DNA of 64,000 bases from Eutypella sp. D-1 (lineage: Eukaryota > Ascomycota > Sordariomycetes > Xylariales > Diatrypaceae): positions 62,001-126,000 of the forward strand of contig JAJTTP010000011.1 in NCBI GenBank assembly GCA_023313575.1. Reading direction: 5' to 3'. The notes beneath the pieces were generated by a model. It worked only from the letters and a program-made list of their open reading frames with translations, did no database searches and was not told the DNA's origin. Positions 1 through 11,700 of the stretch are shown here, one piece after another (positions within the stretch are counted from its first letter, which is position 1; the number at the start of each line of letters is the position of its first letter). The translations under genes and the position numbers were made by a program.

Positions 1-153
1 GCGGTCACAGGGTGAGATGATCCGATCTGTCGAAGTCATCACCAGGTTGGGCAGCGGGGCCTGGCCTAGCCCGAAATCGAGTCATCCCGGGCCGCACTAC
101 GTCTATTGAATGGCACATAAAGCGTCGAACGCATGGTCCAGAGGAACAATGTA

Positions 154-933
154 CTACCGAGACTCGAACGCGGAACCCTCATCGTCGGGTATGCCCAGGG
201 AGCCTAGCTTGTCGTCGAGCCAGCGCGCGAGGTCCTCGGCCTGGCGGCGCACCGCAACCACGCCGGCGGCACCAACCACGCCAGCACTCCCTGTTGTCGT
301 GACGCTGGTTATGGTGGCAGCACCGGCGCTCCTAACGCTCTCTACCTCGGAGGGTGAGCCAATGGTCGGTGTCGGTATCGCGTTTGGATTCGAGTTCGTC
401 TCACTGGGTGGCTGCGGTGTCCGGGCTCGTTGTTGGTGCTGATGCTGGTGTGCGCTGTGGTCTCCCAACCCCGGCCCAGACGCTGGTCCCTCGGCAGGGG
501 GCCCGAAGCACACGAATAGGAGCCCGCACCGTAAGAGCCGAAGAACCATGACGGCACCGGTGAGCTGGATGGTAAGGGCGGTTGGCTTCGGGGGCTCCAG
601 CTCAGATTCCTCCTCCTCCTCCTCCCCCTCTTCCTCCCCCTTCGATTGAGTCTGGGACTGGGATGGTAGGGACTCAGGGATAGCGGCCCTAGTGGTCGGG
701 GCGGAGTAGATGGCCCATAAGGAGGCGGCGACGGTGCATTGTGTGCGGAGGGTGGTTGCGGACTGGGACTGGGCGGAGGAGGCGTGGGCGAGGAGTTTCC
801 CGGACAGCGTGGCCAAGAGGGAGGTGTGAATCTGGGGACTCAGGTGGGAGTGCAGGAAGGCCGTCAGCCGTTTGGTTAGGAGGAGGGGCGGCGTAGGTGC
901 GGATAAGGGAGACATCGGGGATTGGGCACCCAT
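154..933 (-). CDS. LAMTOR2/roadblock-like protein with large low-complexity insertions
   Basis: Single-exon gene of 259 residues, started at the first ATG (933); the open frame extends a few codons upstream only through a TTG. Residues about 15-80 resemble the start of a roadblock/LC7 fold of LAMTOR2 type: an N-terminal helix, then a strand with SGKLLAHAS and the segment TVAASLWAIY, which aligns by eye with the LAMTOR2 pattern of small residues followed by IWAAY. An acidic tract (EEEGEEEEEE) interrupts the protein. A hydrophobic strand (QLTGAVMVLRLLRCGLLFVC) follows, then a Pro/Gln/Ser/Thr-rich linker, then a C-terminal helix (RRQAEDLARWLDDKL). LAMTOR2 and its fission yeast relative belong to the Ragulator complex, which anchors Rag GTPases on the lysosome or vacuole for TORC1 signalling. 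That role is inferred here from the fold pattern only. An unrelated fungal orphan is the alternative. Confidence 0.5.
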   Translation of the reverse strand: MGAQSPMSPLSAPTPPLLLTKRLTAFLHSHLSPQIHTSLLATLSGKLLAHASSAQSQSATTLRTQCTVAASLWAIYSAPTTRAAIPESLPSQSQTQSKGEEEGEEEEEESELEPPKPTALTIQLTGAVMVLRLLRCGLLFVCFGPPAEGPASGPGLGDHSAHQHQHQQRARTPQPPSETNSNPNAIPTPTIGSPSEVESVRSAGAATITSVTTTGSAGVVGAAGVVAVRRQAEDLARWLDDKLGSLGIPDDEGSAFESR

Positions 934-1804
934 GAATGACAAGAGCGCGTGTGCGTTAAGGTGATAGAAGTTGAGGCGATACGTGATGTTATACCTAAGT
1001 ATGTAGGTAAGGGTAGGTAAGGGATAATAAGGCAGTTGCTGATTCCAGGTTGGGTTTGGGTTAATGATTAGAATTAACTTTTAATGGAGATATATACTCC
1101 GTATAGATGGGGCAGTTCTATAATTATTATTTCAAGGCTGGATCTGTTAGGTCTGCTGTCATGTGAGCAGAAATATTCTAAGATGTGTGTGTGTGTGTGT
1201 GTGTGAGTGTGAATGTGAAGAGTTAGCTTCCAGTGTTGTGACGTATGTTTAATTGGGCAGATTAATAAATCTCATCGTCCGCACCCAAAAGTACCTAGTA
1301 ACGTCCACGTACTATTCACTTGGCCGGGCATTAGGTTATTTTAAGGGGCTCGCGTTGTGTCTATGTACAATCTACTGATAACTATACCTAGGCCGTTACA
1401 TACAGCTCGTACTCCGTACTTCATATTCGTGGCCCGGGCTTGGCACGGAGACAACCTTAAAGTTAAATTGATATAGCTGAGTATAATACATACCACTAAA
1501 CACATACCCCGCCTGCTCGCATAAGCCGTAGGTAGTTTCCAGTCCATATATGTCTACAACCTGTATATACTTAGGCATGTACGTGAATATTCTTGGTCGA
1601 TATTGAGACTTCCTTTTAAGGTTTTTAACTAACCATATTACGGAGATGTAGGGTAGCGGAGAAGTTGAATATTAAGTACATCGGAAAAATTACATGATTA
1701 CTGCCTGCGTATACAAAGTAGGTACTGACACTAACCAGCAACTGCTCGGTGCTGTCAGTCTATCCATCCTATATCTCTGTCCTATACTGTTATACTGTGG
1801 CAGG
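934..1804. other. Intergenic region between two minus-strand genes
   Basis: AT-richer non-coding stretch holding the likely 5' leader of the roadblock-like gene and the 3' side of the pseudokinase gene. It contains a GT dinucleotide run and several TACCTAAGTA-type words. No open frame with protein-like composition was seen. Confidence 0.6.
1184..1205 (+). repeat. (GT)n microsatellite
   Basis: About eleven uninterrupted GT units, followed by a degenerate GT-rich tail to about 1217. It lies between genes. Confidence 0.9.
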
Positions 1805-3312
1805 CTATCCGCTGTTAGGATCCCTTTTGCGTTTTCCGTTGTAGTTCGTGAGTGGGATCCCGAAGAGGCGGTCCTGCTCGTCCAGGATATAATCTCTAAG
1901 ATCTTCGAGGTCGCGGTGCTTCTTTTCTCTGGCCGCGTCCTCCGCCGCCTCGCGCTGAACCTCTTCGCCGCGCATGACGATCCGCCGGTCCTCTACGTTG
2001 GCTGACGTCTCCCTAAAGTGGTAGTAGTGGCTAATGGCGCGCGCGTATAGGCCGCCCGTGCAGTGCGTGATAAGAGGACCGTGGTCTTTGTCACGCACCC
2101 ACCCTGTTCCCTGCTCCAGCATCTCGAGCAACTCCGACAACGACATCTCCATCAGGCACTGCACGAATGTCCGCAATTCCAACGAGTAGTCCGCTAACCG
2201 CAGGTTGTCCCGTACCGATCGGCTGCGGATTGTCGTCATGTGGAATGACCCGTTGTACTCCGGCTTCACCATCATCGCCTGCAGCAGTTCGCCTAGCGCC
2301 CGGTATTCGCTGACGAGCGTGTAAGGCTGGTCATCCTGTGAGGTGAGAAATAACGTTAGTCTACGGCATACTCATCACTTGGCATGTAGTGGACAACCCT
2401 TAGAGGTGGCCGGACACTTACCATTGGTGGGTGGGAGTCTTTGTATTGCCAATCACGCTCGCGGAGCTCCTCTAGGGGCCTGAAGTTCTCGCCCTGTGGC
2501 GGGGCGGCGACGTAGCGGCCGTGTGGGCCTTGGGGCGGGGGCAATCCCCTGCGCTTTTCGTTCTCGACGTCGGCCCTGACGGCGACATGGCCTGAAACGA
2601 ATGCGGCACCGGGATTGCCCAGCTTACAGAGCCCGTACGTCTCGGACCGCCGCGGATGCTGAAAGAAGACGTTCTCCGGCGAGATGTTGCGGTGCAGAAT
2701 CATGTGCCAGTCGGGGTCCCACGGCCCCATCTCCACGAACCTCCCCAAGTCCTCGTTCCACTCCAGCGCCGTCGTGCCGTCGTGCAGCCACGCCAGCGCC
2801 TTAAGCAGCGAGCACGCCACGTGCCAGACCAGGGACTCCGGTAGGAACTTCGTCAAGGTGAGCTTCATCGCATCGGCGGCAGTTTGCTCCTCCGCATCCG
2901 TGACGCGCGGCCCGTTGTACGGATTAGGGATAAAGTAGTTCTCGAGTATCCCGGCGTCGCACAGTTCCCAGATGGCAAACCAGCGCTCGCGGCCGGGGGC
3001 GCCGCCGAAGTTGGTCTTGTTCACCTTGATCACTTCGATCAGCGACACGAGGTTCTCGTGGTCCCAAAGCTGTGTAATTTTGCTCATGATGCCATCTTCC
3101 AGGTCCGGCCGCAGCAGATCCCAGTTCTCAGTGCGACCATCGGGATGCGGCCGCTCCGGATCCCAATAGAGCATGTCCGTGATGTCGTGCGCCAAGTACT
3201 CCACCTTGGTGGTTCGGTGGTAGACCCTCCATACCCCGGGCCTCGTCTCCGCCACGAAGTCGTAGTCCAGCGCCGCCCCCAGCTCCGTGTAATACGGCGC
3301 CTCGTAGATCAT
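1805..3312 (-). CDS. Degenerate protein kinase-like protein (probable pseudokinase)
   Basis: Two exons, 3312-2422 and 2335-1805, give 473 residues. The 86-nt intron has a GTAAGT donor, a GACTAAC branch site and a CACAG acceptor, and phase 0 is kept across it. The layout is that of a kinase: an N-lobe with WDHENLVSLIEV (about residues 83-94), a hinge-like stretch WFAIWELCDAG (111-121) and a helix LVWHVACSLLKALAWLHDG. The catalytic-loop equivalent is ILHRNISPENVFF (205-217), with Asn in place of the HRD aspartate. The DFG position reads LGNPG (231-235), and no VAIK-type lysine is evident near residues 36-43. The C-lobe continues in exon 2 and ends in a basic KRKRD tail. The fold assignment is fairly safe. 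Loss of phosphotransfer is inferred from the missing Asp and DFG. Related degenerate kinases are common in filamentous fungi, and their roles are mostly unknown. Confidence 0.75.
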
Positions 3313-5947
3313 GTTTGCGTAGTAGAGCGATCCCTTCTTTCTTGCCTTCCCGTTCCTCTATGCGTTCTTCTATGCCGCCTGGGAACCGTACGGCGTGAAT
3401 ACGGGCAAGATGGATCGAAAGAAAGAGAAAGCATGAGGGGGTTCAGTAGACAGGCATATCTGACCAGGCGACTCCTTTGATGCGCCCTGGCCCGCTCAAT
3501 GGCTTTGTCTTCCATTTCCGGACCTCGTTGATCTGCATTCCACCTAGTCGCCTCTAGCAAGACTTGGACAGGCAACTCTTCGAAAGCGTCCGAATGTCAA
3601 ATCGGCTTTCCTAGCCTCAGTCCCAATGCCTTATCGGGCGGGTTGCTGTTGCTATCGCTTACATTACCTCTTAACCTTTTACGGCACTGACGAAAGCAAG
3701 GGCCATCGCATACTCACTATATTAATCCTGCTATGGCAGATAGCATTCCCCACAACATGATGTGATTAGCACTGATGATGCGCATGCACTCAAGATGGGA
3801 CCGCCTCGACACGGTCCTCTCATCAAGCTACCCAGTCAATTTGCCTGCCTTTCTATGTATGCAGTAGCTTCGAATTGCTCTAAGCCAATTGGGTGGAGGG
3901 GGAGTTCCGAAAGCGTCGAGTGAAGGTCTGAGGATAGTAAACATAGAGAGATATGCGTGTCAGAGCACTTGTGGGCGACATAAGCGCCTTCAATTTGAGA
4001 CAAAGGCCGCGCGCGCAATCCATCTACATCCCAGGGACTCAGCGCGATAAAATAGCCGCCTTCTCGAACCAAGCGCCGCCCCCCCAGCCCAGGGTACTGT
4101 GCAGCTACTATGAAGAGCAGCGCGTCTGCAGTAAGCGCAAGACATTTGTTTTTTTCTTACCCGAAAAAAAAGAGACGAGTAATGTTACCGCGCTCGGCGA
4201 TTAACAGAGATAGATTTTGGGAATCCTGTGTCTGGCACGGCACGGTTTCCCGCGGGCGTTCCAGCGCCATTTGTTTCACGAAACATTTGCCTATTCGCCC
4301 GCGTCCGTTCACCGACCGGCGGCCCGCCCACTCATGCGGCCACCCACATGGGCCCCTCTCTCTCTCTTCAACCTCCCACTACGGGAATGAGTTGTCCCCC
4401 TTTGAAATGGTAAATTGTTGTAGTTAATTAGACTTCCATTCGGGAAGTCGAATCTCCAGCTGCGGTGTCACGTCGACAGACTACTCGTTTGTCCTCTCAC
4501 GTTACGAGCCGGCCTACCTCCCAAAACCGGCCTGCAACGCACCTGTCCACTTATTAGAATCAAGCGACAGGCCAAATGCAGCCCGGTAGATTGGCTGGGC
4601 TGGCTGCCTCGAAAATATCTCAAACCGGACCAAGGCCTGGCGCTAACGGTTTCGAGGATGTGTGCCTGCATCTCATTATCGTCGACTGCCAATCAGAGGG
4701 ACCAGAGGACGTCTCCCCCGCATTATTCGCAAGAAATCCCCCTGGTTATCTGTCAGGGGGGGCTGGTCGGGACTAGAGGGGCAGCAGCAAGGGGTCTGGG
4801 AAGAACCCCTGTCTTGCCCGTGCCTATCTTCCGACGTCAAACACCATCCCTCTACGGATATGCGGTTACTTGGTCTAGAATGGATGCTAATTGATTGATA
4901 TTCCTCCCGCGCAGATGGTCGCGTTAGCACATGTTCCGGGAATAGTAGTAGTTATTGTGTGTTCTCTTTCCCCTTATCTGGTTTTCTGGATATGTTACTT
5001 CCTCCCCCTCCATCTTCTCTCCTTCCCTTCCCTTCCCCTCCCCTCCCTTTTGTCTCATATTCCACGGAACGCTTTCGTGCGGAAAAAAATCAAAGGGAAA
5101 AAGAAGATGATATGAGAGGACTCTCCGTCGTTCTCTAAGGAAAACTCGTCGATATCGAATGATTTCTTGCTTCACTTCCTTCGCTCATTTGGTAGAGGCC
5201 CGCTCTTTTTATTAATCCCCCGCCGTTCGACCTTTTTTTACTCTTTTTTCTGTTCGACACTCGGACAAACCTGACACACACCCCTTCCCTCCCATTTACT
5301 ATCGGACGAAGAGGCCAGCTCCGTGTGTCAGCCTTGTCGGGCGTTACCAAGGTCCCGGGGCTCCACTGTCAACTTGCCAAGTTGCGTTACTTGCACTCTC
5401 TACACTAGATTCACACAGTATTAGCAGTTACTATTCTGCGTACTCGACTACTCTCGTTACCTACGTCGCGAGGCCGCCGCTCCTCTTGGAGAAGTTTCCC
5501 CCCCTTCTCTTTCCTTAGCCTCACAGCTTCTTTTTTGCGTGGGCTCAGAATCCCCTTCAAATCATTCCTTTCCCCCCCATTGCATCACAGCCGGTCTGTT
5601 GTTTCGCGGGCGAGCGACGACTGTATAAAACGATTTGGGTGTCCGGCTGGCACGTTAGAAAGCCGGCGACGTTAGCGACACCGTCGTTCCTGGTTCTTTT
5701 TTCTTCCTCCTTTTTTTTCCTAGTTCCTTCTTTTCCTTTCTTGGATATTTTTTCTTGTTTTTTTTCTATGTTGCATTACTTGTAATTAATTCTCTTCGAT
5801 CTGGCTGGCTGGTCTCCATGCCCCCGGAACCAGCTTTATTTCTTATTATTTGCTTCCTTTTTCCGCATCTGACGACTTCTTGATACCCTCTTCGATCTTA
5901 ACTCTACTTGCTACACTTGTCTTCTTTAAGTTTTCAATTGGGTTGAG
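3313..5947. other. Divergent intergenic region between pseudokinase and KCH gene
   Basis: About 2.6 kb without a convincing gene; the short open frames have no domain-like composition. The left half is mixed sequence and probably carries the pseudokinase promoter. The right half, from about 4980, is pyrimidine-rich with repeated TTCCC and CTTTT tracts, as is usual upstream of fungal transcription starts. It probably forms the promoter and leader of the potassium transporter gene. Confidence 0.55.
5624..5630 (+). promoter_or_regulatory. TATA-like element upstream of the KCH gene
   Basis: TATAAAA lies about 320 bases before the chosen ATG and is followed by dense T/C tracts at about 5695-5765, a common arrangement at fungal core promoters. 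The call rests on sequence and position only. Confidence 0.35.
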
Positions 5948-7868
5948 ATGGGGTGTTTTGGAGGAAGGCACGAGGTTGAACCCCGGCCTGAGCAGAGATG
6001 GGACGCCATCGTAAGACTTTTTGCGATCCAACATTTGCGCCCGGCGCACCTGGCACTAACGAACATTGTGTGGTAGTGTCTCAGGGACTTCAAGTCCTCT
6101 AACTGCTGGACCGCGCTCGCCTATGGTTACCTTCACTTCGGCATCCTGCTTTCCGTGGCTGTCTACGGCGTTGATACCTTCACGGCCGTCAACTTACTGG
6201 CCTTCAACACCTGGTCGTCGTCTGTGCCGCCTTCACAGATCATCCCGTTCGACGTCTCCAAATGGATCTTCTCCATCTGCATCATTGCCTCGTTCGTCAA
6301 CCTGGTCCTGGAGCACATCCGCAGCTTGCGGGTCAGGAAGCGAGGCAATGTTGCCGAGTGCTACCTCGACAACCTCGCTGTCCGTATGGAGAGTATTCGA
6401 TGGGGTCGCGGCCAGGGCTGGAGGCGCTTCCTGGTCTTCGCCGAGCTGACTAAGTCTAAGAAGGGCGCCGAGTACGTGGCGCTCTTCACGTACTTCAGCT
6501 TCCAGTGTTAGTGCATTTTGATTGTCTATCCCACGGTGCATTGAGGCGCCCGGTTACTGACGAGGGATTGTAGCATGGATCCGAGTCATCTTCTGCTCGG
6601 GGCCTCGCCAGGTCATCAATGCATTTACACTCTATTCGATCTACAGTGTGGAGCTTAACCCCGAGGACAACTCCTCCGTCGCACGGACTCTCGACGGCTT
6701 CTTCACCAACATCGGCTACCTATACCGGGAGAACAACCAGCAAGCCATCATCCTGTCGGGCATGTTGTTCACGCTGGTAATCTGGGTATTTGCGGCACTG
6801 TTCCTGCTGACGGCCGTGCTCTTCTACGTTTTCTTCCTCTGGCACTACATCCCCCAAAAGGACGGCGGACTGAAGGGCTACTGCGAGCGCAAGGTCAACA
6901 AGCGGTTGAAGAGCATCGTCATGAAGAAGATCACCAGGGCCCTGGAGAAGGAGGAGCAGACGCTGCGCCAGGTCGGCCTCCGCGCCGCCCGGAAGACCGG
7001 CGAGAAGCCTCCCGTGGAACGCCAGGCCACTCTCCCCCACCTCATGGGCGACGGCGACGACAAGCTGCCCAGCATGCCCACGCTAACCCGCACCGAGACG
7101 ATGAGCACCCTCCCGGCGTATACCTCGCGGCCGACTACCCCGATGCAGCAAGGCCCCTTTGACATGAAGCGGCCGATGCCCGCGCGACACGGAACGCAGC
7201 TGTCTGTGAGCAGCACTTCGTCGAACGCGCCGCTGATGATGAACCGGGCCGGCTCCCCAGCTCCGAGTTTGCCACCGGTCGACTTCAACAATGGGGGCGG
7301 CTTCCCCCCTCCGATGCGGCCTCCGACGGCGGGCTCGACCCGCAGCTTCGGGAGCCGGGGTTCGCCGGCGAGCGGGCGGTTCCCGGTCACGGGTCCCGGG
7401 TTCGAGATCCCGCGCACCGCGAGCCCCGCGGCGTACTCGCCGGACGGACTTCCCCCGATGCCAGAGCGTGTCCGCTCTCCCGCCGCGGGCATGGACCCCT
7501 ACGGGGGCGGCCGGCCCGTGCCGCGCCAGGTCGCGCAGCTTAGCGGCCGCCCCGCACACGCCCGCATGCGCAGCAACGAGAGCAGCCACAGCGACTTCAT
7601 GAGCCCGCCCACCTCGGCCGGCTACCCCGTTTCCCCCGCCTACAGCAACAACGGCGTCGGCATGAGCCCCGCGTACCCCTCCGGCGGTGTTCGAAGCGCC
7701 ACTAGCCCGCTACCCCCGCCGGGATCGGGTCCGATGCGCCCGCAGTTCGCGCCGCAGCGTAATGTCAGCACGCCCGAATACTACTCGAATAACCAGGGCC
7801 GGGGGCAGGGCAACAACATGGGATACGATTACGATGTCGAGTCGCAGCGCAACTACCGGGGATACTGA
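5948..7868 (+). CDS. KCH family low-affinity potassium transporter
   Basis: Three exons, 5948-6010, 6077-6506 and 6574-7868, give 595 residues. The introns (66 and 67 nt) use GTAAGA...TAG and GTTAGT...TAG with ACTAAC and ACTGAC branch sites. The start opens with MGCFGGRHE and leads into WDAI/CLRDFKS, the N-terminal pattern of the KCH (Kch1/Prm6) family. Hydrophobic segments lie at about residues 34-56, 85-103, 155-173 and 220-257. Between them are conserved pieces such as RGNVAECYLDNLAVR and FCSGPRQVINA. From about residue 290 the protein is a long Pro/Ser/Gly-rich, probably cytosolic and disordered tail. In budding yeast Kch1 and Prm6 are plasma-membrane proteins that promote K+ uptake and help activate calcium influx during pheromone response. 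That role is carried over by family. The gene converges on the 1150-residue orphan. Confidence 0.85.
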
Positions 7869-8763
7869 GGTCCGGTGCGGCGTGGATGGAATGGAGTGGG
7901 CTTCTCTTACGATGAGGATCTAAAAACATAGCTAAGGTGTTTAGACGGCGAAGAAATGCATCTACACATACATAACACATACATGTAACCGATATACCAA
8001 CGTAATCTAACCTAACGATGAATCACATTGCATGATAGCCTTTACATATATACGTATGTATATGCTTATAGACAGCAGCCAAGCGTCTGTATAATATCCC
8101 ATAACATCTCATTGGGCTTCTTATGTGCATATTATCATGTACAGGACTTAGTCTGGGATGCTACCCGTTCAGATCCCCGGGCACATCTCTCAACGTTTCA
8201 TCTTATGACAGGACCTCACCCATCCACAAGCTCAAAGGTTTACTGGCTGGATGGCGGTTGAGAGCCTCCAGTGTTTAGCCCCCAAATTTGGTAGTCTTGT
8301 AAACATTCTCCTCGATATACCAGCTATCAAACTAGATGGGTAAGAGTGGGTAACGTGTCTGTTCGTTACAATATATATTTTGGAACGGACTGGGTCCATG
8401 TCCGAAAGACAGCACCTAGCTATTACAGATGGATACCAATCTAGTATCATATTAGAATCTAATCTTTTTACTGGAGCATCCTACCAGCGCAGTAGGCTGA
8501 TGAAAAGTAGTCGGGATATCGATCACGTCTGAGATTTAATATATATATCAATGATGATGATATAAAGGCTTATGCCGACGAAGTTCCTACAACGAATTGA
8601 GGTGCAATTCGGGCCAATTGAATTTCTCATACCCGAAGAATCCATGAGCTTTCTTTGTCCAGCGAGGTTAAGCGATGCGCAAAGCCTGCGCCACGCCGGA
8701 GAGATCTGGAGTTGGGCACCACGTGTTGGACCGACAAATGTATGGTGTGCTCGATGGAATACA
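7869..8763. other. Convergent intergenic region
   Basis: AT-rich spacer between two 3' ends with TATATA-rich stretches; it should hold both polyadenylation regions. No gene was seen. Confidence 0.55.
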
Positions 8764-11700
8764 TCAGTGGATATATATAAGCGGTCTTGACGGCTGGTGT
8801 GCATCTTGTTGGAGCGTGGAGATGCAATGCCAGCAAACCTCATCTGATAATAGATATGCCTGCCTCCCTTGCGAGACGCATATCATCATCGCCGCGAGCC
8901 TGGCTTGCCAATTCTTACAGGCCAAGAAGATGCAGGCCTTGTCCTCGTTCTCTAGCAACTCAGGCCAAGCTTCGACAGCGGCCAGCGGTAGTCTATCATA
9001 ATCATATTTCTTCAGAGGTCCGTGGTCGCAGCCGGGCTGGGTTGATTGTCTTGTAGACATGACTTCTTTGCTAGTCAGGTCTGAGTCTGTGGGCCAGCGG
9101 CGAATGAGCGCTCGAGACTTCTGCATTGTAGCGAGTATGTCAAGATCTGCGATCCACTCCCCCCTGCTATGAAGCGACACGACACTTTCTAGCAAGTAAA
9201 GCTCCTTGTCCTGTGCTCCGCTGTATCCAACATCGAGCTCCAGCACCCATCCCGTGAACCACAAGTGGAGTGAGCTATGCTGAAAACAGTCCCGCGGGAT
9301 GCCGTCCCATTTATCAAAGTTCATGAGGCGCCAACTATCTAATCCCACGCTCTTAACTCGGGGTCGTGAAGGTGGGATGAGCAACGCCGTTCCTGGCCGG
9401 CCGATGTTGCCCATGATATGTTTGATTGTGTGCCTTTCGGAAGCGGTTGGGTCCGTAATGAGATCTGCCGATATAAATAACGAATTGCCACTGGAAATAG
9501 CCATGATGTTATTCAGCCTAGTTGGCGCGACGTCGAATAAGGACTCAAACCACAAGATACAGGAGTACGTCTGGCTGGTGTCCATGTCGACCGGGACGAG
9601 GCTTTTATGTAGCAATTTTTTTGCTGCAACCTTAATCATGCGCAGCTCCAAAGCCTTCCGCTCATTCAGTTCTTCCATGTCAGGCTCGTCCATTTCTTGC
9701 ACTTCAGGATCGTCCATATAGTCCATGTCGTCCATGTCGTCCATGTCGCCCATTTCGTCCATATCGTCCACTTCAGAGAATAAATTCATTTCCTCCACCT
9801 CAGGATCATATATTTCCTCCGTGTCAGAATCCTCCATGTCAAGAGTCTCGTGGCTACGTGGTGGGCGTAACTCGCTCAGGAAATCGCTGTTGGGATCAAT
9901 CTCAGCAGGAACTGAGGTCGAATTATCCTGAGTGGGGTTGAGCAGAGTATCGTCAACGTTCTCTGCGCCTTGGCGGAAAGCTTTAGAATTATCTTGTGAG
10001 TGAAAGCTACCCAACGCTTCGTCTGGCGCCTTAGCCTTAACTTCCATGGCGTCGTCCGCCGTAGTAGTGTTTGGCAGTCCCACAGTTTTAACCCATTCGG
10101 ATTTGGCCAGTTGGTTTTCGAGGATACGAACATCAACTGTTGCTCTGGGGAGACCTTCATATATAGAAACCATGATCGAATAGGCCCGCAGGGAGGAGCG
10201 ATAAGACTCCTCGAGAGTTTGAAGGGATTCTGAAAGCGCCTTGGCCATGAAATCGGGCTCGAAGGCATCCTGATCAGTGAGATCACACAGTTTCTCGAAT
10301 GTGATACGTGAGGTACTTGGCTTTGCGTGATCCATCCGAATGAACATGGCTGCTACCTCTGGCTCGCCCACCCAATATTCATAATGCTTCACTGGCCCGT
10401 TCCAATGATCATATTGGCGTTTCAATGAGCGCACGAACTGTGGGATTCCCCAGATAACCCTCCGACCCTTGGTACTGCGGACGAGACTCATCAACGGCTC
10501 GTCTTCGATGGATCGAACTTGTTCTCCAAGGGCTATATACTTTTCCCTCTGGGCAAGGATTGCATCGTCTGTTTCTTGGTAAAGGCGCACCCGGCCAGTC
10601 GCTCCACTTCTAGAACTGGTAGTTCCATGAACAGCAGAGACCCGTCTTTGGCCATACATCCATCGAACGTGACAAGTATTAGGCTTCGTCTCTTCGGGGG
10701 ATGCTGCCCGCTTTCCGACACTTCTTTCTTGAGGCACTGCCGAAGCATATTCCTCCATTAATGTTTCCTCGTTCACATATCGAATGATCGCGCGATCCCG
10801 CCCCATATCAGTAGCAGCTGCTAGAGACCTCATGATTTTCAGTTTATATTCTGTGCTTCGAGTCATTTCAAGGACTTTCTGCACTTCGCCTAGACCAAAG
10901 AATGGAGTGGATGGTCGGCCGAGGAAACCTGGACACCTCCTGCCGAGGTTCAACAATTGGGCATTGATCTTTCGCTCCAGCTCTACGGAGGCCAGGAACG
11001 AGTCTGCAGCGCGTCCAAAGATGGCAAGGGAAGACTTCTCAGCCACCTTGAAATCATTCGGAATGGCTGATATGATAGTCTTCGACATCCACGCCACCCA
11101 TTTGATCGCTCTTTCAAGTTGGCGATCTGGAACTCGCCAACCACCAAGTAGGCTTCCGAGAACGGCCATTTGAAGTTCTGCAAGATGTAATCTGGATCCT
11201 TCCTTTCTGATGATTGCCGTCCTTGTGACAGGGTCTCCATAGAAGCGAAGGTGGGCCAGAGGTAGGGACCACCGAAGCCCATTAGGTTGGGTAGTTGAGT
11301 TCAATGGTTGCTGCATTCCTATGGTCAATATACCATTCTCAGGGACGAGAGGGTCTGCCTGTCGGACTATCTTGCTCGCAACCAGCACATTGAGGTCGGG
11401 ATAGATATGCCACGATGAGAGGGCCAAAAGTATGTCGCCACTGGGCATTGATATTGGGGAGTTGTTCACGAGCGCCTCCATACCCTCGAGTCCTGTTTTC
11501 CAGGCTTTGATGACACTTTCATATAGCCCGGGCTTTGAGTTTACTGATCTGTCGAGGTTGCCAATGATTAAAAGCAGTTGTTTCTGTTGTACAGCCTTGC
11601 TGGAATCTGCAATGCGTATCCACGCTCGGGCACTGGCATCCCATTCCGCCAAATGTGACCTATCGATCTGCTGCTGGGAAGCGACGAGCGTCTCCAAATG

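Noticed and set aside
154..180. Minus-strand GGTTCCGCGTTCGAGTC resembling a tRNA T-arm
   Set aside because: It is the coding end of the roadblock-like gene and has no matching A box.
2884..3480. Plus-strand open frame of about 198 codons over the pseudokinase
   Set aside because: Antisense shadow of a well-supported coding exon; composition mirrors the codon bias of the opposite strand.
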